Origin: JACVRW01 sp963819115
GTDB lineage: Bacteria > Actinomycetota > Thermoleophilia > Solirubrobacterales > Thermoleophilaceae
DNA length: 64,000 nucleotides
NCBI GenBank assembly: GCA_963819115.1
Contig: CAWFUR010000012.1
Span: 1 to 64,000 of the forward strand
Direction: 5' to 3'
The notes below the pieces were generated by a model. It made no database searches. It had not been told where the DNA came from and was given only the letters and a program-made list of their open reading frames with translations. Below are positions 8,033 to 16,090 of the stretch, piece after piece. The position numbers were made by a program, and so were the translations under genes. How positions within the stretch are numbered: position 1 is the first letter of the stretch; each line of letters begins with the position of its first letter.

Positions 8033-9022
8033 GTGAGCGCGTTGGCGCCTTCCCCAGTGGTGCTGAGAGACCCCCTGCACGTCGCGCTCCTCGCCGGCGA
8101 GCTGGTCGCGAACCGGCTGCGTGCCCGCCCCGGGCTGCGCCTCATCCTGCCCACCGGTCACACCCCGCTCGACATCGACGCCGTGCTTCGCGCGCACGCG
8201 GCCGATGGAAGCCTCCCGACCGACCGGGCCACGCTGCTCCAGCTCGATCAGGCGCTCCTCGACGAGGCGCCTGTGGACCTGGCCGTGCTCGAGCTCGGAC
8301 GCCTCGAGGGTCTGCCGGGCACGCTGGCCGATGCGCGCGAGCTTCTCGTGCTCGCGTCGGGGGCGGAACAGGCCACCGCCCTCCGGGACATGCTCGAGGG
8401 GGAGCAGAGCCCCGAGTGCCCGGCGTCCCTGCTCCGCGGTCATCCCCGGCTGACGGTGCTGTGCGATGTCGCCGCGGCGAAGCTGCTCATGCCGCGCGAG
8501 GGATGGTCGAGCGATCGCGTGCTGGTCGTGCTCGGCCATCGCGAGCCGAGCATCAGCCCCGAGCACCGGATCTCGGATGAGTCCCACGCGCGCCTTCGGC
8601 GTGCCGAGCGCGAGTGTCGCCGCGACCGCCCGCGTGCGGTGATCCTCACCGGCTACACCAGGACCGGCGGGTTGTCCGAGGCCGAGCAGATGGAGGCGGA
8701 CTGGAGGCTTCCCGAGGTGCCCGTGCTGCTGGAGGACGCGGGCCGAGACACGGCGGAGAACGCGTCGCGCTCGCTTCCCATCATCCGTGCAGTCGGGGGC
8801 ATTCGCCGCGTCACGGTGGTCACCTCGGCCTGGCATATCCGGACCCCCTACTTCTTCGCGCCCTATCGGGTCTTCGGCCTGCGGCTGTCGTTTCGGGTCA
8901 CCGCTCACGGCAACTGGCCGCGAATGCTGCGGCACGAGCTCAGCGTGCTGGGTGCGGCCCGGAGGGAGCGCCGCCGGGCGATGGCGGAGATGCGGCTTCC
9001 TCCGGAATCCTCGGTGTCCTGA
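8033..9022 (+). CDS. Fusion of a truncated NagB-like domain with a DUF218 (YdcF/SanA-like) domain
   Basis: A 329-residue cytoplasmic-looking protein. Residues about 10-78 resemble the N-terminus of glucosamine-6-phosphate deaminase/6-phosphogluconolactonase proteins (LILPTGHTPLDIDAVL, then TLLQLDQAL). Residues 92-152 resemble the C-terminal part of NagB (ARELLVLASGAEQATALRDM, PASLLRGHPRLTVLCD, then AAA). The middle segment that carries the NagB catalytic Asp/His-containing loop is missing, so deaminase activity is unlikely. Residues about 162-290 match DUF218: VLVVLGH, ILTGYTRTGGLSEAEQM, the DTAENA motif and VTSAWHIR. DUF218 proteins are implicated in envelope or peptidoglycan-precursor metabolism. 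The fusion suggests a sugar-phosphate sensing role (inference). Its 3' end overlaps the convergent ferric-reductase-like gene by 83 bases. Confidence 0.7.
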   Translation: MSALAPSPVVLRDPLHVALLAGELVANRLRARPGLRLILPTGHTPLDIDAVLRAHAADGSLPTDRATLLQLDQALLDEAPVDLAVLELGRLEGLPGTLADARELLVLASGAEQATALRDMLEGEQSPECPASLLRGHPRLTVLCDVAAAKLLMPREGWSSDRVLVVLGHREPSISPEHRISDESHARLRRAERECRRDRPRAVILTGYTRTGGLSEAEQMEADWRLPEVPVLLEDAGRDTAENASRSLPIIRAVGGIRRVTVVTSAWHIRTPYFFAPYRVFGLRLSFRVTAHGNWPRMLRHELSVLGAARRERRRAMAEMRLPPESSVS

Positions 9023-9554
9023 GCGTGCGCGCCAGTCGATAGGCGAACAGCGCCCCCACCAGGGCGGCGCTCGACAGCACCGTCCAGCGCACGACGGGCA
9101 GCGGAGCGTCCGTCCCCGCGCCGAGGGAGTGCACGACGGCAAGCAGGTACGCCCCGATGGTCAGTCGGTGCAGCCGCCGCCACGTTCGTACCCCGATCCG
9201 GCGCCTGACGTAGAACGACAGCGCGAGGAGCACGGTGAGGTAGCCGGCGATCACGCCCAGCCCGGTGTAGACCGGCCGGTAGCCGAGGGCGAAGGGAACG
9301 GCGATTCCGGTCACGCCGGGGTGAAGCCAGGCGTCGCCGAGCAGCGAGACGCCGTGAACCGCGATCGCGACGAGCGCCGCGAGCGCCAGCTGCTCGTGGG
9401 TGAGGCGGAGCGCGGCGGCCGTGGGGCCGGGGCGAAGCCTCCCGGCCATCGTCAGGCCGATGAGGACGGAGAGCGTGACGAGGACCAGGGCAACGAGGCC
9501 CGATGCGCGGCTCACGAGCCACCAGAGGTGCTCGGAGGGCTGGGTGGCGGTCAT
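8940..9554 (-). CDS. Ferric-reductase-like transmembrane protein (YedZ/MsrQ type)
   Basis: A 204-residue protein with about six membrane spans. Histidines lie in predicted helices in the spacing used for haem b ligation (LTHEQLALAALVAIAVHG and, later, WRRLHRLTIGAYLLAVVHSL). This matches the ferric_reduct superfamily, which passes electrons across the membrane from flavin to an external acceptor. The ATG at 9554 overlaps the stop of the upstream apbE gene (ATGA), so translation is coupled. It is the third gene of the operon that starts at 11283. No separate FMN- or FAD-binding reductase domain is attached. The last 83 bases overlap the convergent fusion gene. Confidence 0.78.
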   Translation of the reverse strand: MTATQPSEHLWWLVSRASGLVALVLVTLSVLIGLTMAGRLRPGPTAAALRLTHEQLALAALVAIAVHGVSLLGDAWLHPGVTGIAVPFALGYRPVYTGLGVIAGYLTVLLALSFYVRRRIGVRTWRRLHRLTIGAYLLAVVHSLGAGTDAPLPVVRWTVLSSAALVGALFAYRLARTLRTPRIPEEAASPPSPGGAPSGPHPAR

Positions 9555-10537
9555 GCGACGGCTCCGACTCGCAGGCGCACGCGCTTCCTACGGACCTGGG
9601 AGCCCACGAGCTCCACCTCGCCGCTCTCGTGCACGAGGAGGCCCCCGCCGGCCGCCAAGAGGTCTCGGGCGCCCGCGGGACCCCGTAGGAACGCGGCCTT
9701 GGCCAGGGTCTCGGCCTCGAGCGTCAAGGGTGCGCAGGCGGTGACCGACAACAGGCCCGTCCATGCAGGCCTGGCCGTGGCGGGGTCGAGCAGATGGTGG
9801 GCAAACCTGCCGTCGGCGCGCCTCCAGAGGCGGTTCGCGAGTCCTGAGGTGGCGATCGCGCCCGAGCCGAGCAGGAGGGTGTGCGCCACCCCGCGGCTGA
9901 CCGGATGCTCCACCTCGATCTCGTAGGGCTCCGAGAGACAGCTGGCGCCGCCCACGCGAAGGTCCCCTCCGCAGTCGACCATGAAGCGCCGGAGGCCGCG
10001 CAGGCCATCGGCGACGGCATCGGCGGCGAGGCCCTTGCCGGTGCCGCCGGTGTCAATCGCCACGCCCGGCGGGCGACGGATCACGCCCGCCTCGTCGTCG
10101 ACCTCAACGGCTCGCCAGGTCGCGGCTGGGCTGGACCGCGCGGCCCGCCGGGGCGGAGCGCTCGCGAGGGCGAGCCCGAGTGACGCCGGAGCCTGGCCGG
10201 CCCAGGAGCGGCGATAGCCCGCACGCTCGAGCGGCGCGAGCAACGTGGGATCCACGAGGCCCTCGGTTGCATGGGCGGCCCAGAGCGCCGCGCGGACGGC
10301 GACGCGGAGCAGCGGCGAGGCCGGCACCTCCGTGCGGGGATCCGTGTTGAGGGCACAAAGCTCGCTGTCCGGGCGGAAGCGCGAGAGCCGCCGATCGAAG
10401 TCCTCCAGATAGGCGCGCGCCCAGCGGACCGACCGCTCGGCCCGGTGCGGAGCGTCGGGGTCGCGCGCCACGAGGAGCCGCGCCGTCGAGCCCATGGACG
10501 GGAAGGTCACATCGAGTTCGTCCTCGAGCGTGGTCAT
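9551..10537 (-). CDS. apbE: FAD:protein FMN transferase (ApbE)
   Basis: A 328-residue protein from the ATG at 10537; the frame is open further upstream, but only as a shadow of the preceding gene. ApbE landmarks appear in order: PSMGSTARL, the RRLSRFRPDSELCALN block, DTGGTGKGLAADAVADGL (the conserved Gly/Lys flavin-binding loop), VDCGGDLRVGG, ATSGLANR followed by HHLLDPATARP, and TACAPLTLEAETLAKA. ApbE covalently attaches FMN to Thr or Ser of flavoproteins outside the cytoplasm. No classic signal peptide is visible. Both ends overlap neighbouring genes by 4 bases, so it belongs to one transcript with the ferric-reductase-like protein. An obvious FMN-acceptor domain protein is missing from the operon. 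Confidence 0.88.
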   Translation of the reverse strand: MTTLEDELDVTFPSMGSTARLLVARDPDAPHRAERSVRWARAYLEDFDRRLSRFRPDSELCALNTDPRTEVPASPLLRVAVRAALWAAHATEGLVDPTLLAPLERAGYRRSWAGQAPASLGLALASAPPRRAARSSPAATWRAVEVDDEAGVIRRPPGVAIDTGGTGKGLAADAVADGLRGLRRFMVDCGGDLRVGGASCLSEPYEIEVEHPVSRGVAHTLLLGSGAIATSGLANRLWRRADGRFAHHLLDPATARPAWTGLLSVTACAPLTLEAETLAKAAFLRGPAGARDLLAAGGGLLVHESGEVELVGSQVRRKRVRLRVGAVA

Positions 10538-11283
10538 GAGGTGCGGGTCACAGGCGCGGGTGACGGCGCCGGCTGTACGGGCGCGGGCGCGGCCGGGACG
10601 GGCGCGGGCGCGGTGGGGGGTGTTGAGGTTGGCTCGCTGGGCGCCGGCCCGGACACGCTCGGAACCGCGGAGCTGGGCGCCGGGGCGGGGACCACCCGCG
10701 TGACGACGGTGCGCCGAATGACCCTTCTGACGATCACGTGCTTCACGGCCTCCGGGCTCGCCTGCCCGGCGGCGAGCGCAGGATCCTCTCCGCTGTGCAG
10801 CCTCCACGCCAGGAGGGTGAGCACGATCAGGAAGGCTCCGAGCGACAGGGTCGCGGTGGTCCACAGACCGCGGCGGCGGCGATCAGTCATCGCCAAGCTC
10901 GCGATCCTCGCCACCACGCTCGTATCGCTCTCGTGCTCGCTCTCGCCGGAGCCCGTGGGGCTGGTGCGGGTGCGGATCGACGGAGCTCGCGAGGGGGCCG
11001 GAGCGGGGGCAGGCGCGATCGAGGGTGCAGCCGCCGCCGGAACCGATGCTCTCACGGCCGGCGATGCCGGCGGGGGCGCCACCGGCTCGGAGAACTTCGG
11101 CTTTGCATGAACGGTCCGGTGGATCGTTCGGTGCACCACCTCGGTTCGCACCTCCACAGGCTGCTGAGCGGGAGTGGCAGTGGCGCTGGGGCCGTTCGGC
11201 CCACTTGCGAGCGCGGCGGCCGCGAGACCGGCCAGGCCGGCGAGGGTCGCCGCGCCACCGAGTCGCTTGCTGTTGCTGGTCAT
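10534..11283 (-). CDS. Membrane protein made of two similar halves (span, basic strand, Pro/Ala-rich tail)
   Basis: A 249-residue protein with an apparent internal duplication. Half one: hydrophobic segment at about 11-28, then the alternating motif VRTEVVHRTIHRTVHA (45-60), then a Pro/Ala-rich tail. Half two: a new Met at 132 followed by RRRR, a span at about 142-160, then KHVIVRRVIRRTVVTRVV (181-198), then a second Pro/Ala-rich tail. The stretch between the halves (about 108-131) is polar and acidic. It reads like two paralogous single-span proteins fused in frame. It is the first gene of a coupled operon with apbE and a ferric-reductase-like gene. It could therefore hold or deliver a redox partner, with His/Arg residues near the membrane surface. 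I do not recognise the family. Confidence 0.65.
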   Translation of the reverse strand: MTSNSKRLGGAATLAGLAGLAAAALASGPNGPSATATPAQQPVEVRTEVVHRTIHRTVHAKPKFSEPVAPPPASPAVRASVPAAAAPSIAPAPAPAPSRAPSIRTRTSPTGSGESEHESDTSVVARIASLAMTDRRRRGLWTTATLSLGAFLIVLTLLAWRLHSGEDPALAAGQASPEAVKHVIVRRVIRRTVVTRVVPAPAPSSAVPSVSGPAPSEPTSTPPTAPAPVPAAPAPVQPAPSPAPVTRTS

Positions 11284-11437
11284 CCGAAGCCTCCTCTACG
11301 AAACGCTGGAGGGCCGACTGTGGCTACGGGCGCTTCATCATCCGGTAAGGCACAGGCCAAGCTTTGGTAAAGCCGCGCGCGCGGCTCGGGGAACCCGTCG
11401 CCGCGCATTCGCCGCGCACTTAAGGCATGCTCCGCCG

Positions 11438-11866
11438 GTGCGCGCCCTGTGGGTCACCGTCGAGCAGGACTTCTCCGCTCCCCCGGACCGGGTCTTCGCG
11501 CACCTGAGTGAGCACGAGAATCTGGCCGACCTGCTCGACCTGGATGTCACGCGGCTCGAGGACGGCCAGGGTCACCGCAATGGGGTCGGGTCGCGCCGGG
11601 AGCTCCGGATCGGGCCGCTCCCTCCCTTCGAGGAGACCGTGACCCGGTTCGAGCCCGCCGAGCTGATCGAGTACCGGATCACCAAGGGGTCGCCGCTCCG
11701 CAACCACGTCGGGGTGATGCGCTTCCAGGCGCTCCCCGCGGGCGGCACGCATCTCGACTACCGGATCCGGATCTCCTCGGGGATTCCGGGCGTGGCGCCG
11801 CTCGTGAAGGCGGCCACCACCCGCAACCTGAACGCGGGCCTCGCGAAGATCAAGGACCTGGCCTAG
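11438..11866 (+). CDS. SRPBCC (polyketide cyclase/START-like) family protein
   Basis: A 142-residue protein from the GTG at 11438. It begins with a strand and then the typical SRPBCC opening helix (FSAPPDRVFAHLSEHENLAD), a run of antiparallel strands including RFEPAELIEYRITKGSPL, and the long C-terminal helix (LVKAATTRNLNAGLAKIKDL). This fold makes a hydrophobic pocket for lipids or polyketides. Enzyme activity cannot be inferred. The frame stays open upstream without coding character, so the later start is used. The 3' end overlaps the convergent broken gene by 17 bases. Confidence 0.75.
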   Translation: MRALWVTVEQDFSAPPDRVFAHLSEHENLADLLDLDVTRLEDGQGHRNGVGSRRELRIGPLPPFEETVTRFEPAELIEYRITKGSPLRNHVGVMRFQALPAGGTHLDYRIRISSGIPGVAPLVKAATTRNLNAGLAKIKDLA

Positions 11867-12673
11867 CGGGGCGCAGCTCCCTCAGCCGGCCGGTCGCCGA
11901 CAGGTAGTAGAAGCGCCCTCCGAATCCGGGCGTCACGATGTTGCCGGGAGCGCCGCTGGGAGCCAGCGCCGCGCTGCGCGCTCGCTCCCTGCCGGAGCGC
12001 TCGTCCAGCCAGATCACACGGTCGGCCCCGGCGGCGAAGTCGGGGATCACGATCTGCCGCTGCCGGGGGCCGCCGACCAGCGCGGCGAAGTCGAGCGAGG
12101 TGAGCGTCCTCCGCCAGGTCACCGACAGTCCCCGCCGCGGGTCGAGGTGCAGCGCGGCCATCCGCCCGGCGGAGGTGTCGTGCGTCACGATCGTCCCCGT
12201 CGCCGCGTCCAGCGCCGGCTTCGAGACGATCCAGCTGCCGCGCGGCGATTCATGGGCGAACGGCGTGATGCGGAACACCCGCCGGCTGTCGTGCACGCTC
12301 ACCGCGGTCACGGTCAGGGGCGCGGTGGACGGCAGGAAGTTCGTCTGCACCACCAGGAAGCCGCCGAGCAGGCCCGGGCCGGTGCCCGGCCTCTGATCAC
12401 CGCGGCGATAGCGGGCCGGGGCGGAGCGCACGGCGATGCGCGCCCGCCGGCTGCCGGTCAGGTCACGCAGGGTGCAGGTGGCGGGGAACACCTGGGTACG
12501 CGAGGAGGAGAGTGCTCGAATGGCGCAACGGACCGGTAGTAGGGACCCGTGCTCCGGCCCGGACGCAGCTCGCGAGCGGCCGGACAGCCTCTCGCCTCCG
12601 CGCCGTCCGCAGGCGCCGACACCAGGACCAGCGCCGAGAGCACGAGCATGGCCGGGAGGGCGAGCCGGGACAC
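11850..12673 (-). pseudogene. Frameshifted gene for a secreted beta-rich protein
   Basis: Two reading frames are needed to make a sensible product. The GTG at 12673 opens a frame with a clear signal peptide (MSRLALPAMLVLSALVLV, then APADGAEARG) that stops at 12458. From about 12520 to 11850 the -1/+1 frame carries a beta-rich body (FLVVQTNFLPSTAPLTVTAV, VFRITPF, SWIVSKPALDAATGTIVTHD, GFGGRFYYLSATGRLREL). The switch lies near 12505-12520. Upstream of that point the body frame has only low-complexity Arg/Gly text, so it has no good start of its own. Either the gene is decaying or the sequence has an indel error. The body shows repeated strand-turn units like a partial propeller; I do not recognise a family. 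Confidence 0.55.
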
Positions 12674-12679
12674 GCGACG

Positions 12680-12709
12680 ACCTTAGATCAGTGATTGACA
12701 ACTTGTCAA
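12680..12709 (-). promoter_or_regulatory. Promoter with palindromic operator in the TetR-gene intergenic region
   Basis: On the minus strand TTGACA (12709-12704) is followed by an 18-base spacer and TAAGGT (12685-12680), then six bases and the GTG at 12673, predicting a leaderless transcript of the secreted-protein gene. The -35 hexamer is one arm of the perfect palindrome TTGACAACTTGTCAA (12695-12709; 7-bp arms, 1-base centre). The palindrome lies just upstream of the divergent TetR gene, so it is a good candidate operator for that regulator. Inferred from sequence only. Confidence 0.55.
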
Positions 12710-12715
12710 CAAGAC

Positions 12716-13351
12716 ATGCTGTCAGCTATTGTGGCCGCCGTGGCTGCCCCGGCTCGACGACTCGCCCCGGAAGCCCGCCGGCGCCAGCTCGTGGACACGG
12801 CTCTCACCCGCTTCGCGGCCGCCGGCTACGAGGACGTGGGGCTCGAGGAGGTGGCGTCGAGCGCCAGTGTCCGCCGCAGCCTTCTCTATCGCTACTTCCC
12901 GGGCGGCAAGGGCGACCTGTATCTCGCGGTGGTGGAGGAGGCCTGGCGGCGCCTGATGCAGATGGTGGACACGGACGCCGGCCGGCCGCTCGAGCGCAAG
13001 CTCCCGGACAATGTCGCGATGTTCCTCGACCTGGCCGAGCGAGCCGACCCGGCCATGACCGTGCTCGCCCAGGCGCGCCGGGTGGACGAGCCCCGGGTCC
13101 GGTCCGTGACACGCGAGGCCAGGCGCTCGTGGGCCCGGCTCATGGCGGAGAACCACCTCGGTCATCCCGATCCCCCGGAGACCGTGATGGCCGCCCTGGC
13201 CGGCTACCTCGTGCTGGCCGAGCTCTTGATGGAGGAGTGGCTCCTCCACTCGACGGTCACCCGCGGCGAGGTGGAGGCGATCCTCGAGGGAGCGCTGCCG
13301 CCGATCGTCGCCGTGGCCCAGAACGTCCACCGTGAACCCGCCCGCGCCTAG
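12716..13351 (+). CDS. TetR-family transcriptional regulator
   Basis: About 211 residues from the ATG at 12716; in-frame GTGs at 12731 and 12740 are alternatives. The N-terminal 60 residues form the TetR helix-turn-helix: RRRQLVDTALTRFAAAGYED, VGLEEVASSASV, then RRSLLYRYFPGGKGDLYLAV. The remaining helices form a ligand-binding and dimerisation domain of unknown specificity. The gene starts just after a perfect palindrome (12695-12709) that overlaps the promoter of the divergent secreted-protein gene. A sulfatase gene begins 9 bases after its stop, so the regulator and the sulfatase are probably one operon. That makes the sulfatase a likely target. Confidence 0.85.
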   Translation: MLSAIVAAVAAPARRLAPEARRRQLVDTALTRFAAAGYEDVGLEEVASSASVRRSLLYRYFPGGKGDLYLAVVEEAWRRLMQMVDTDAGRPLERKLPDNVAMFLDLAERADPAMTVLAQARRVDEPRVRSVTREARRSWARLMAENHLGHPDPPETVMAALAGYLVLAELLMEEWLLHSTVTRGEVEAILEGALPPIVAVAQNVHREPARA

Positions 13352-13360
13352 GAGGAACCC

Positions 13361-14974
13361 GTGCCAGAGCGTCCGCCCAACCTCATCCTCCTGGTCACCG
13401 ACCAGCAGCGTGCCCCCCAGCACTGGCCCGAGGACCGCGCGTGGCTCGACGAGCTCATGCCGAACGACGCGGAGCTGCGCCGGACGGGCATGAGCTTCAC
13501 GCGCGCCTTCACGGCCACGGCGATGTGCTCGCCCAGCCGGGCGACCTTCCTCACCGGGAAGTACCCCTCCCGTCACGGCGTGACGCTCACCCTGACCGAG
13601 GGGGACCTCTTCCCCGACAGGGCCAACAACCCCGATGTGCTCCGGGCCGTGGGCCGGCTCGCCCGGAGCGGCGAGGCGCCGCGGAGCCGGCTGATGAGCC
13701 GGTTCTTCCGCGGGCTCCTGCGTCTTGGTCCGAAGAGCGGCAACGAGCCCGAGCTGGCTCCGGGCACGGAAACCCTCGCGACGCTGCTTCGCGAGCACGG
13801 CTACCACGTGGCGATCAAGGGGAAGTGGCACCTCTCGAAGCCGGTGAACGGCGGCGAGTGGAGCGCGGCCGACCCCGAGCGGATCGAGCGCGACTACGGC
13901 TTCGCCGACTGGGAGCCCCCGGACGCGGGTGGCGACGCCAAGGCCGAGACGTTCGGCGGCGGCAACGCCGGCTACACCCACGAGGGATGGGATGAGGACT
14001 ACACGCGCCAGATGGAGCAGTGGCTGGGGCGCGCCGACCTGCCCGAGCCGTTCTGCCTCGTCTTCTCGCTCGTGAATCCCCACGACGTGCTCGGCTATCC
14101 GTCCTCCTTCGAGAAGGGCGGCTACACGCGGGGGGAGTTCGAGGATCTCGGCGTGACCCTCCCGCCGACCGTGAACGAGGACCTGCGGGAGAAGCCCACG
14201 GTGCACTCGATGATGGAGCTCGGGCAGACGGCCTACATCGGCGCGCTCCACGACGAGCAGGCGCAGACGGACTACGTGAACTTCTACGCCTACCTTCACC
14301 GCGTGGTGGACGAGAAGATCGGCCGGCTGCTGGCCGCACTCGGCTCTCCGGACGATCCGGGCTCCCTGCGCTCGCGCACCGTGATCGCGCGGACGTCGGA
14401 CCACGGTGAGCTCGGAATGTCACACGGAGGGATGCGCCAGAAGATGTTCAACGCCTACGAGGAGTCGATCCATGTGCCGCTCGTGGTGTCGAATCCCGTG
14501 ATGTTCCCGGAGCCGCGGGAAAGCGACGCGCTGGTGTCGCTGGTGGATCTGGTGCCCACGATGCTCGGCCTGGCCGGCGGCGGCGGCGACCCCGGGCGCT
14601 TCGACGGCCACGACCTCGGCCCGTTGCTGAGGGGGTCGAGCGACTCGGTGCGGGACGCGGTGCTGTTCACCTACGACGATCATCAGGCCGGCACCGCGTT
14701 CCAGAACGTGTCGGGTCAGCCCAACCGGATCCGCTGCGTGCGCGACGAGCGCTGGAAGTACGCGGTGTACCTGGATCCCGACGGCCTGGCCGCGCCCGAG
14801 TACGAGCTCTACGACCTCGAGACCGACCCCGACGAGGCGCTGAACCTCGCGGACAAGAACACCGGGCGCGGGAGGACGCGGACGGCGGAGCGGGAGCGCC
14901 GCCGAATGCACGGGCTGCTGCAGCGGGCGTGTGCCGAGAGCGGGACGCTCTCGCCGCCGCTGCCTCCGGTCTGA
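13361..14974 (+). CDS. Formylglycine-dependent sulfatase (type I)
   Basis: A 537-residue cytoplasmic-type sulfatase with no signal peptide. It starts at GTG with GGAGGAAC immediately upstream. The metal-binding Asp lies in LLVTDQQR (14). The modification motif CSPSR has Cys56, the residue converted to formylglycine, followed by ATFLTGKYPSRHGV. Further motifs are IKGKWHLSKP near 157-166 and the second metal site DHGELGMSHGG near 347. The C-terminal part ends with the ELYDLETDPDEALNLAD motif common to alkaline-phosphatase-superfamily sulfatases. It hydrolyses a sulfate (or phosphonate/phosphate) ester; the substrate cannot be told. It lies directly behind a TetR regulator. No formylglycine-generating enzyme gene is in the window. 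Confidence 0.9.
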   Translation: MPERPPNLILLVTDQQRAPQHWPEDRAWLDELMPNDAELRRTGMSFTRAFTATAMCSPSRATFLTGKYPSRHGVTLTLTEGDLFPDRANNPDVLRAVGRLARSGEAPRSRLMSRFFRGLLRLGPKSGNEPELAPGTETLATLLREHGYHVAIKGKWHLSKPVNGGEWSAADPERIERDYGFADWEPPDAGGDAKAETFGGGNAGYTHEGWDEDYTRQMEQWLGRADLPEPFCLVFSLVNPHDVLGYPSSFEKGGYTRGEFEDLGVTLPPTVNEDLREKPTVHSMMELGQTAYIGALHDEQAQTDYVNFYAYLHRVVDEKIGRLLAALGSPDDPGSLRSRTVIARTSDHGELGMSHGGMRQKMFNAYEESIHVPLVVSNPVMFPEPRESDALVSLVDLVPTMLGLAGGGGDPGRFDGHDLGPLLRGSSDSVRDAVLFTYDDHQAGTAFQNVSGQPNRIRCVRDERWKYAVYLDPDGLAAPEYELYDLETDPDEALNLADKNTGRGRTRTAERERRRMHGLLQRACAESGTLSPPLPPV

Positions 14975-15013
14975 TGAACCCCGCCTCCTAGCGCCACCGG
15001 TCCGGGTTGCGGT

Positions 15014-16090
15014 TCAGTAGGAGGCGGAGCCCGTCAGGTTGACCACGCCGTTCTGCCCGTCCAAGGTGTTGTCGTCCAGCGCCACCAGGTCGCCGGACGA
15101 GATTCCGCGGTAGAGGCCCGTGCCCCCGGTGAAGCGCGCGGTGCCGCGGAAGTGGATCTCGTTCCCATCGATCGTGAATGGCATGTCCACCGTGCCGTTC
15201 ACCGACCCGCGCGGAAATACCAGGCGGAAGGTGCCCGTGAAGGCCGCTGGCCCGGGGGTGACCACGATCGTGGCCGTGCCCTTGCCGAAGGGCGGTCCCC
15301 CGATGGTGCCGTGGTCCTCGATCGTCCCCGGCGTCGTGGGCTGCTTCACCTCGCGCGTCGCCCCGACGAGGTTCAGCCTGTGGGACCTCCGCGGCCCGTG
15401 GGGCCGGGTGGTCTTCGCGAGCTGGTAGGTGTTCTGGAGCTGGTCCTGGATGATCGTGGCCTCGCCGCCCTTGACGCCGATCGAGAGAGGGTGCTTGAGG
15501 CGGCGCGTGCGATAACGCCAGCCGGGTGGGAGCGCGATCCGCTTGCCGAGAGTGCGCAGGTCGCCGATGCGCTGCTTCGGATCCACGATCTGCGAGTAGG
15601 CCTGCATCACGTACACGTCACCGCCGGGCGCCACGAGCTCGTACACGAGCCGTCCGCGCTTCCAGCGCCAGGTGTTGTCGCGCTCGATCGTCCGGTCCGT
15701 GAACGGCGGCCGGCCCAGATCCGACGCGGTGCGAATCGGGATCGTGGCCACGCGGCGAAGGCGGTGCCCGTGGAAGGAGCGGACCCGTCCCGGCCGGGCG
15801 GTGACCGAGTCCATCAGGAAGTGCCGGGGGCCGTTCAGCACCACCGCCTTGGCGCCGAGCTCCTTGGCCAGCTTCGCCGCGTCGAACGCCTTCCACCACC
15901 TGGCCGGACAGCGGTTGAGGCCGATCGTGTTCCACACCGTGGCGCTGGCCTTCGGGGGCGTGCCCTTCAGCGCGATGATCTCGCAGTAGCGGGCGTCGTG
16001 GAGGCCGCCGAGGGAGGCGGCGCCGGCTGGTGCGGCCAGCACCGGAAGGAGCGCGGCGGCTCCCACCAGCGCGAGGAGAGAGCGCCTCAC
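15014..16090 (-). CDS. Secreted protein with C-terminal beta-barrel-like domain, coupled to a sulfatase gene
   Basis: About 358 residues. The GTG at 16090 overlaps the stop of the upstream sulfatase gene (GTGA), so translation is coupled; GTG at 16102 is the alternative. A signal peptide (RRSLLALVGAAALLPVLAA) is cleaved near residue 26. The middle part (about 30-200) has ARYCEIIALKG at its start and strands such as RLVYELVAPGGDVYVMQAYS. The last 110 residues are a compact beta pattern (GTATIVVTPGPAAFTGTFRL, FTIDGNEIHFRGTARF, TGGTGLYRGISSGD) recalling the allene-oxide-cyclase-like barrel. The family is not recognised with certainty. It may be a partner or accessory protein for the secreted sulfatase. 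Confidence 0.65.
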   Translation of the reverse strand: MRRSLLALVGAAALLPVLAAPAGAASLGGLHDARYCEIIALKGTPPKASATVWNTIGLNRCPARWWKAFDAAKLAKELGAKAVVLNGPRHFLMDSVTARPGRVRSFHGHRLRRVATIPIRTASDLGRPPFTDRTIERDNTWRWKRGRLVYELVAPGGDVYVMQAYSQIVDPKQRIGDLRTLGKRIALPPGWRYRTRRLKHPLSIGVKGGEATIIQDQLQNTYQLAKTTRPHGPRRSHRLNLVGATREVKQPTTPGTIEDHGTIGGPPFGKGTATIVVTPGPAAFTGTFRLVFPRGSVNGTVDMPFTIDGNEIHFRGTARFTGGTGLYRGISSGDLVALDDNTLDGQNGVVNLTGSASY

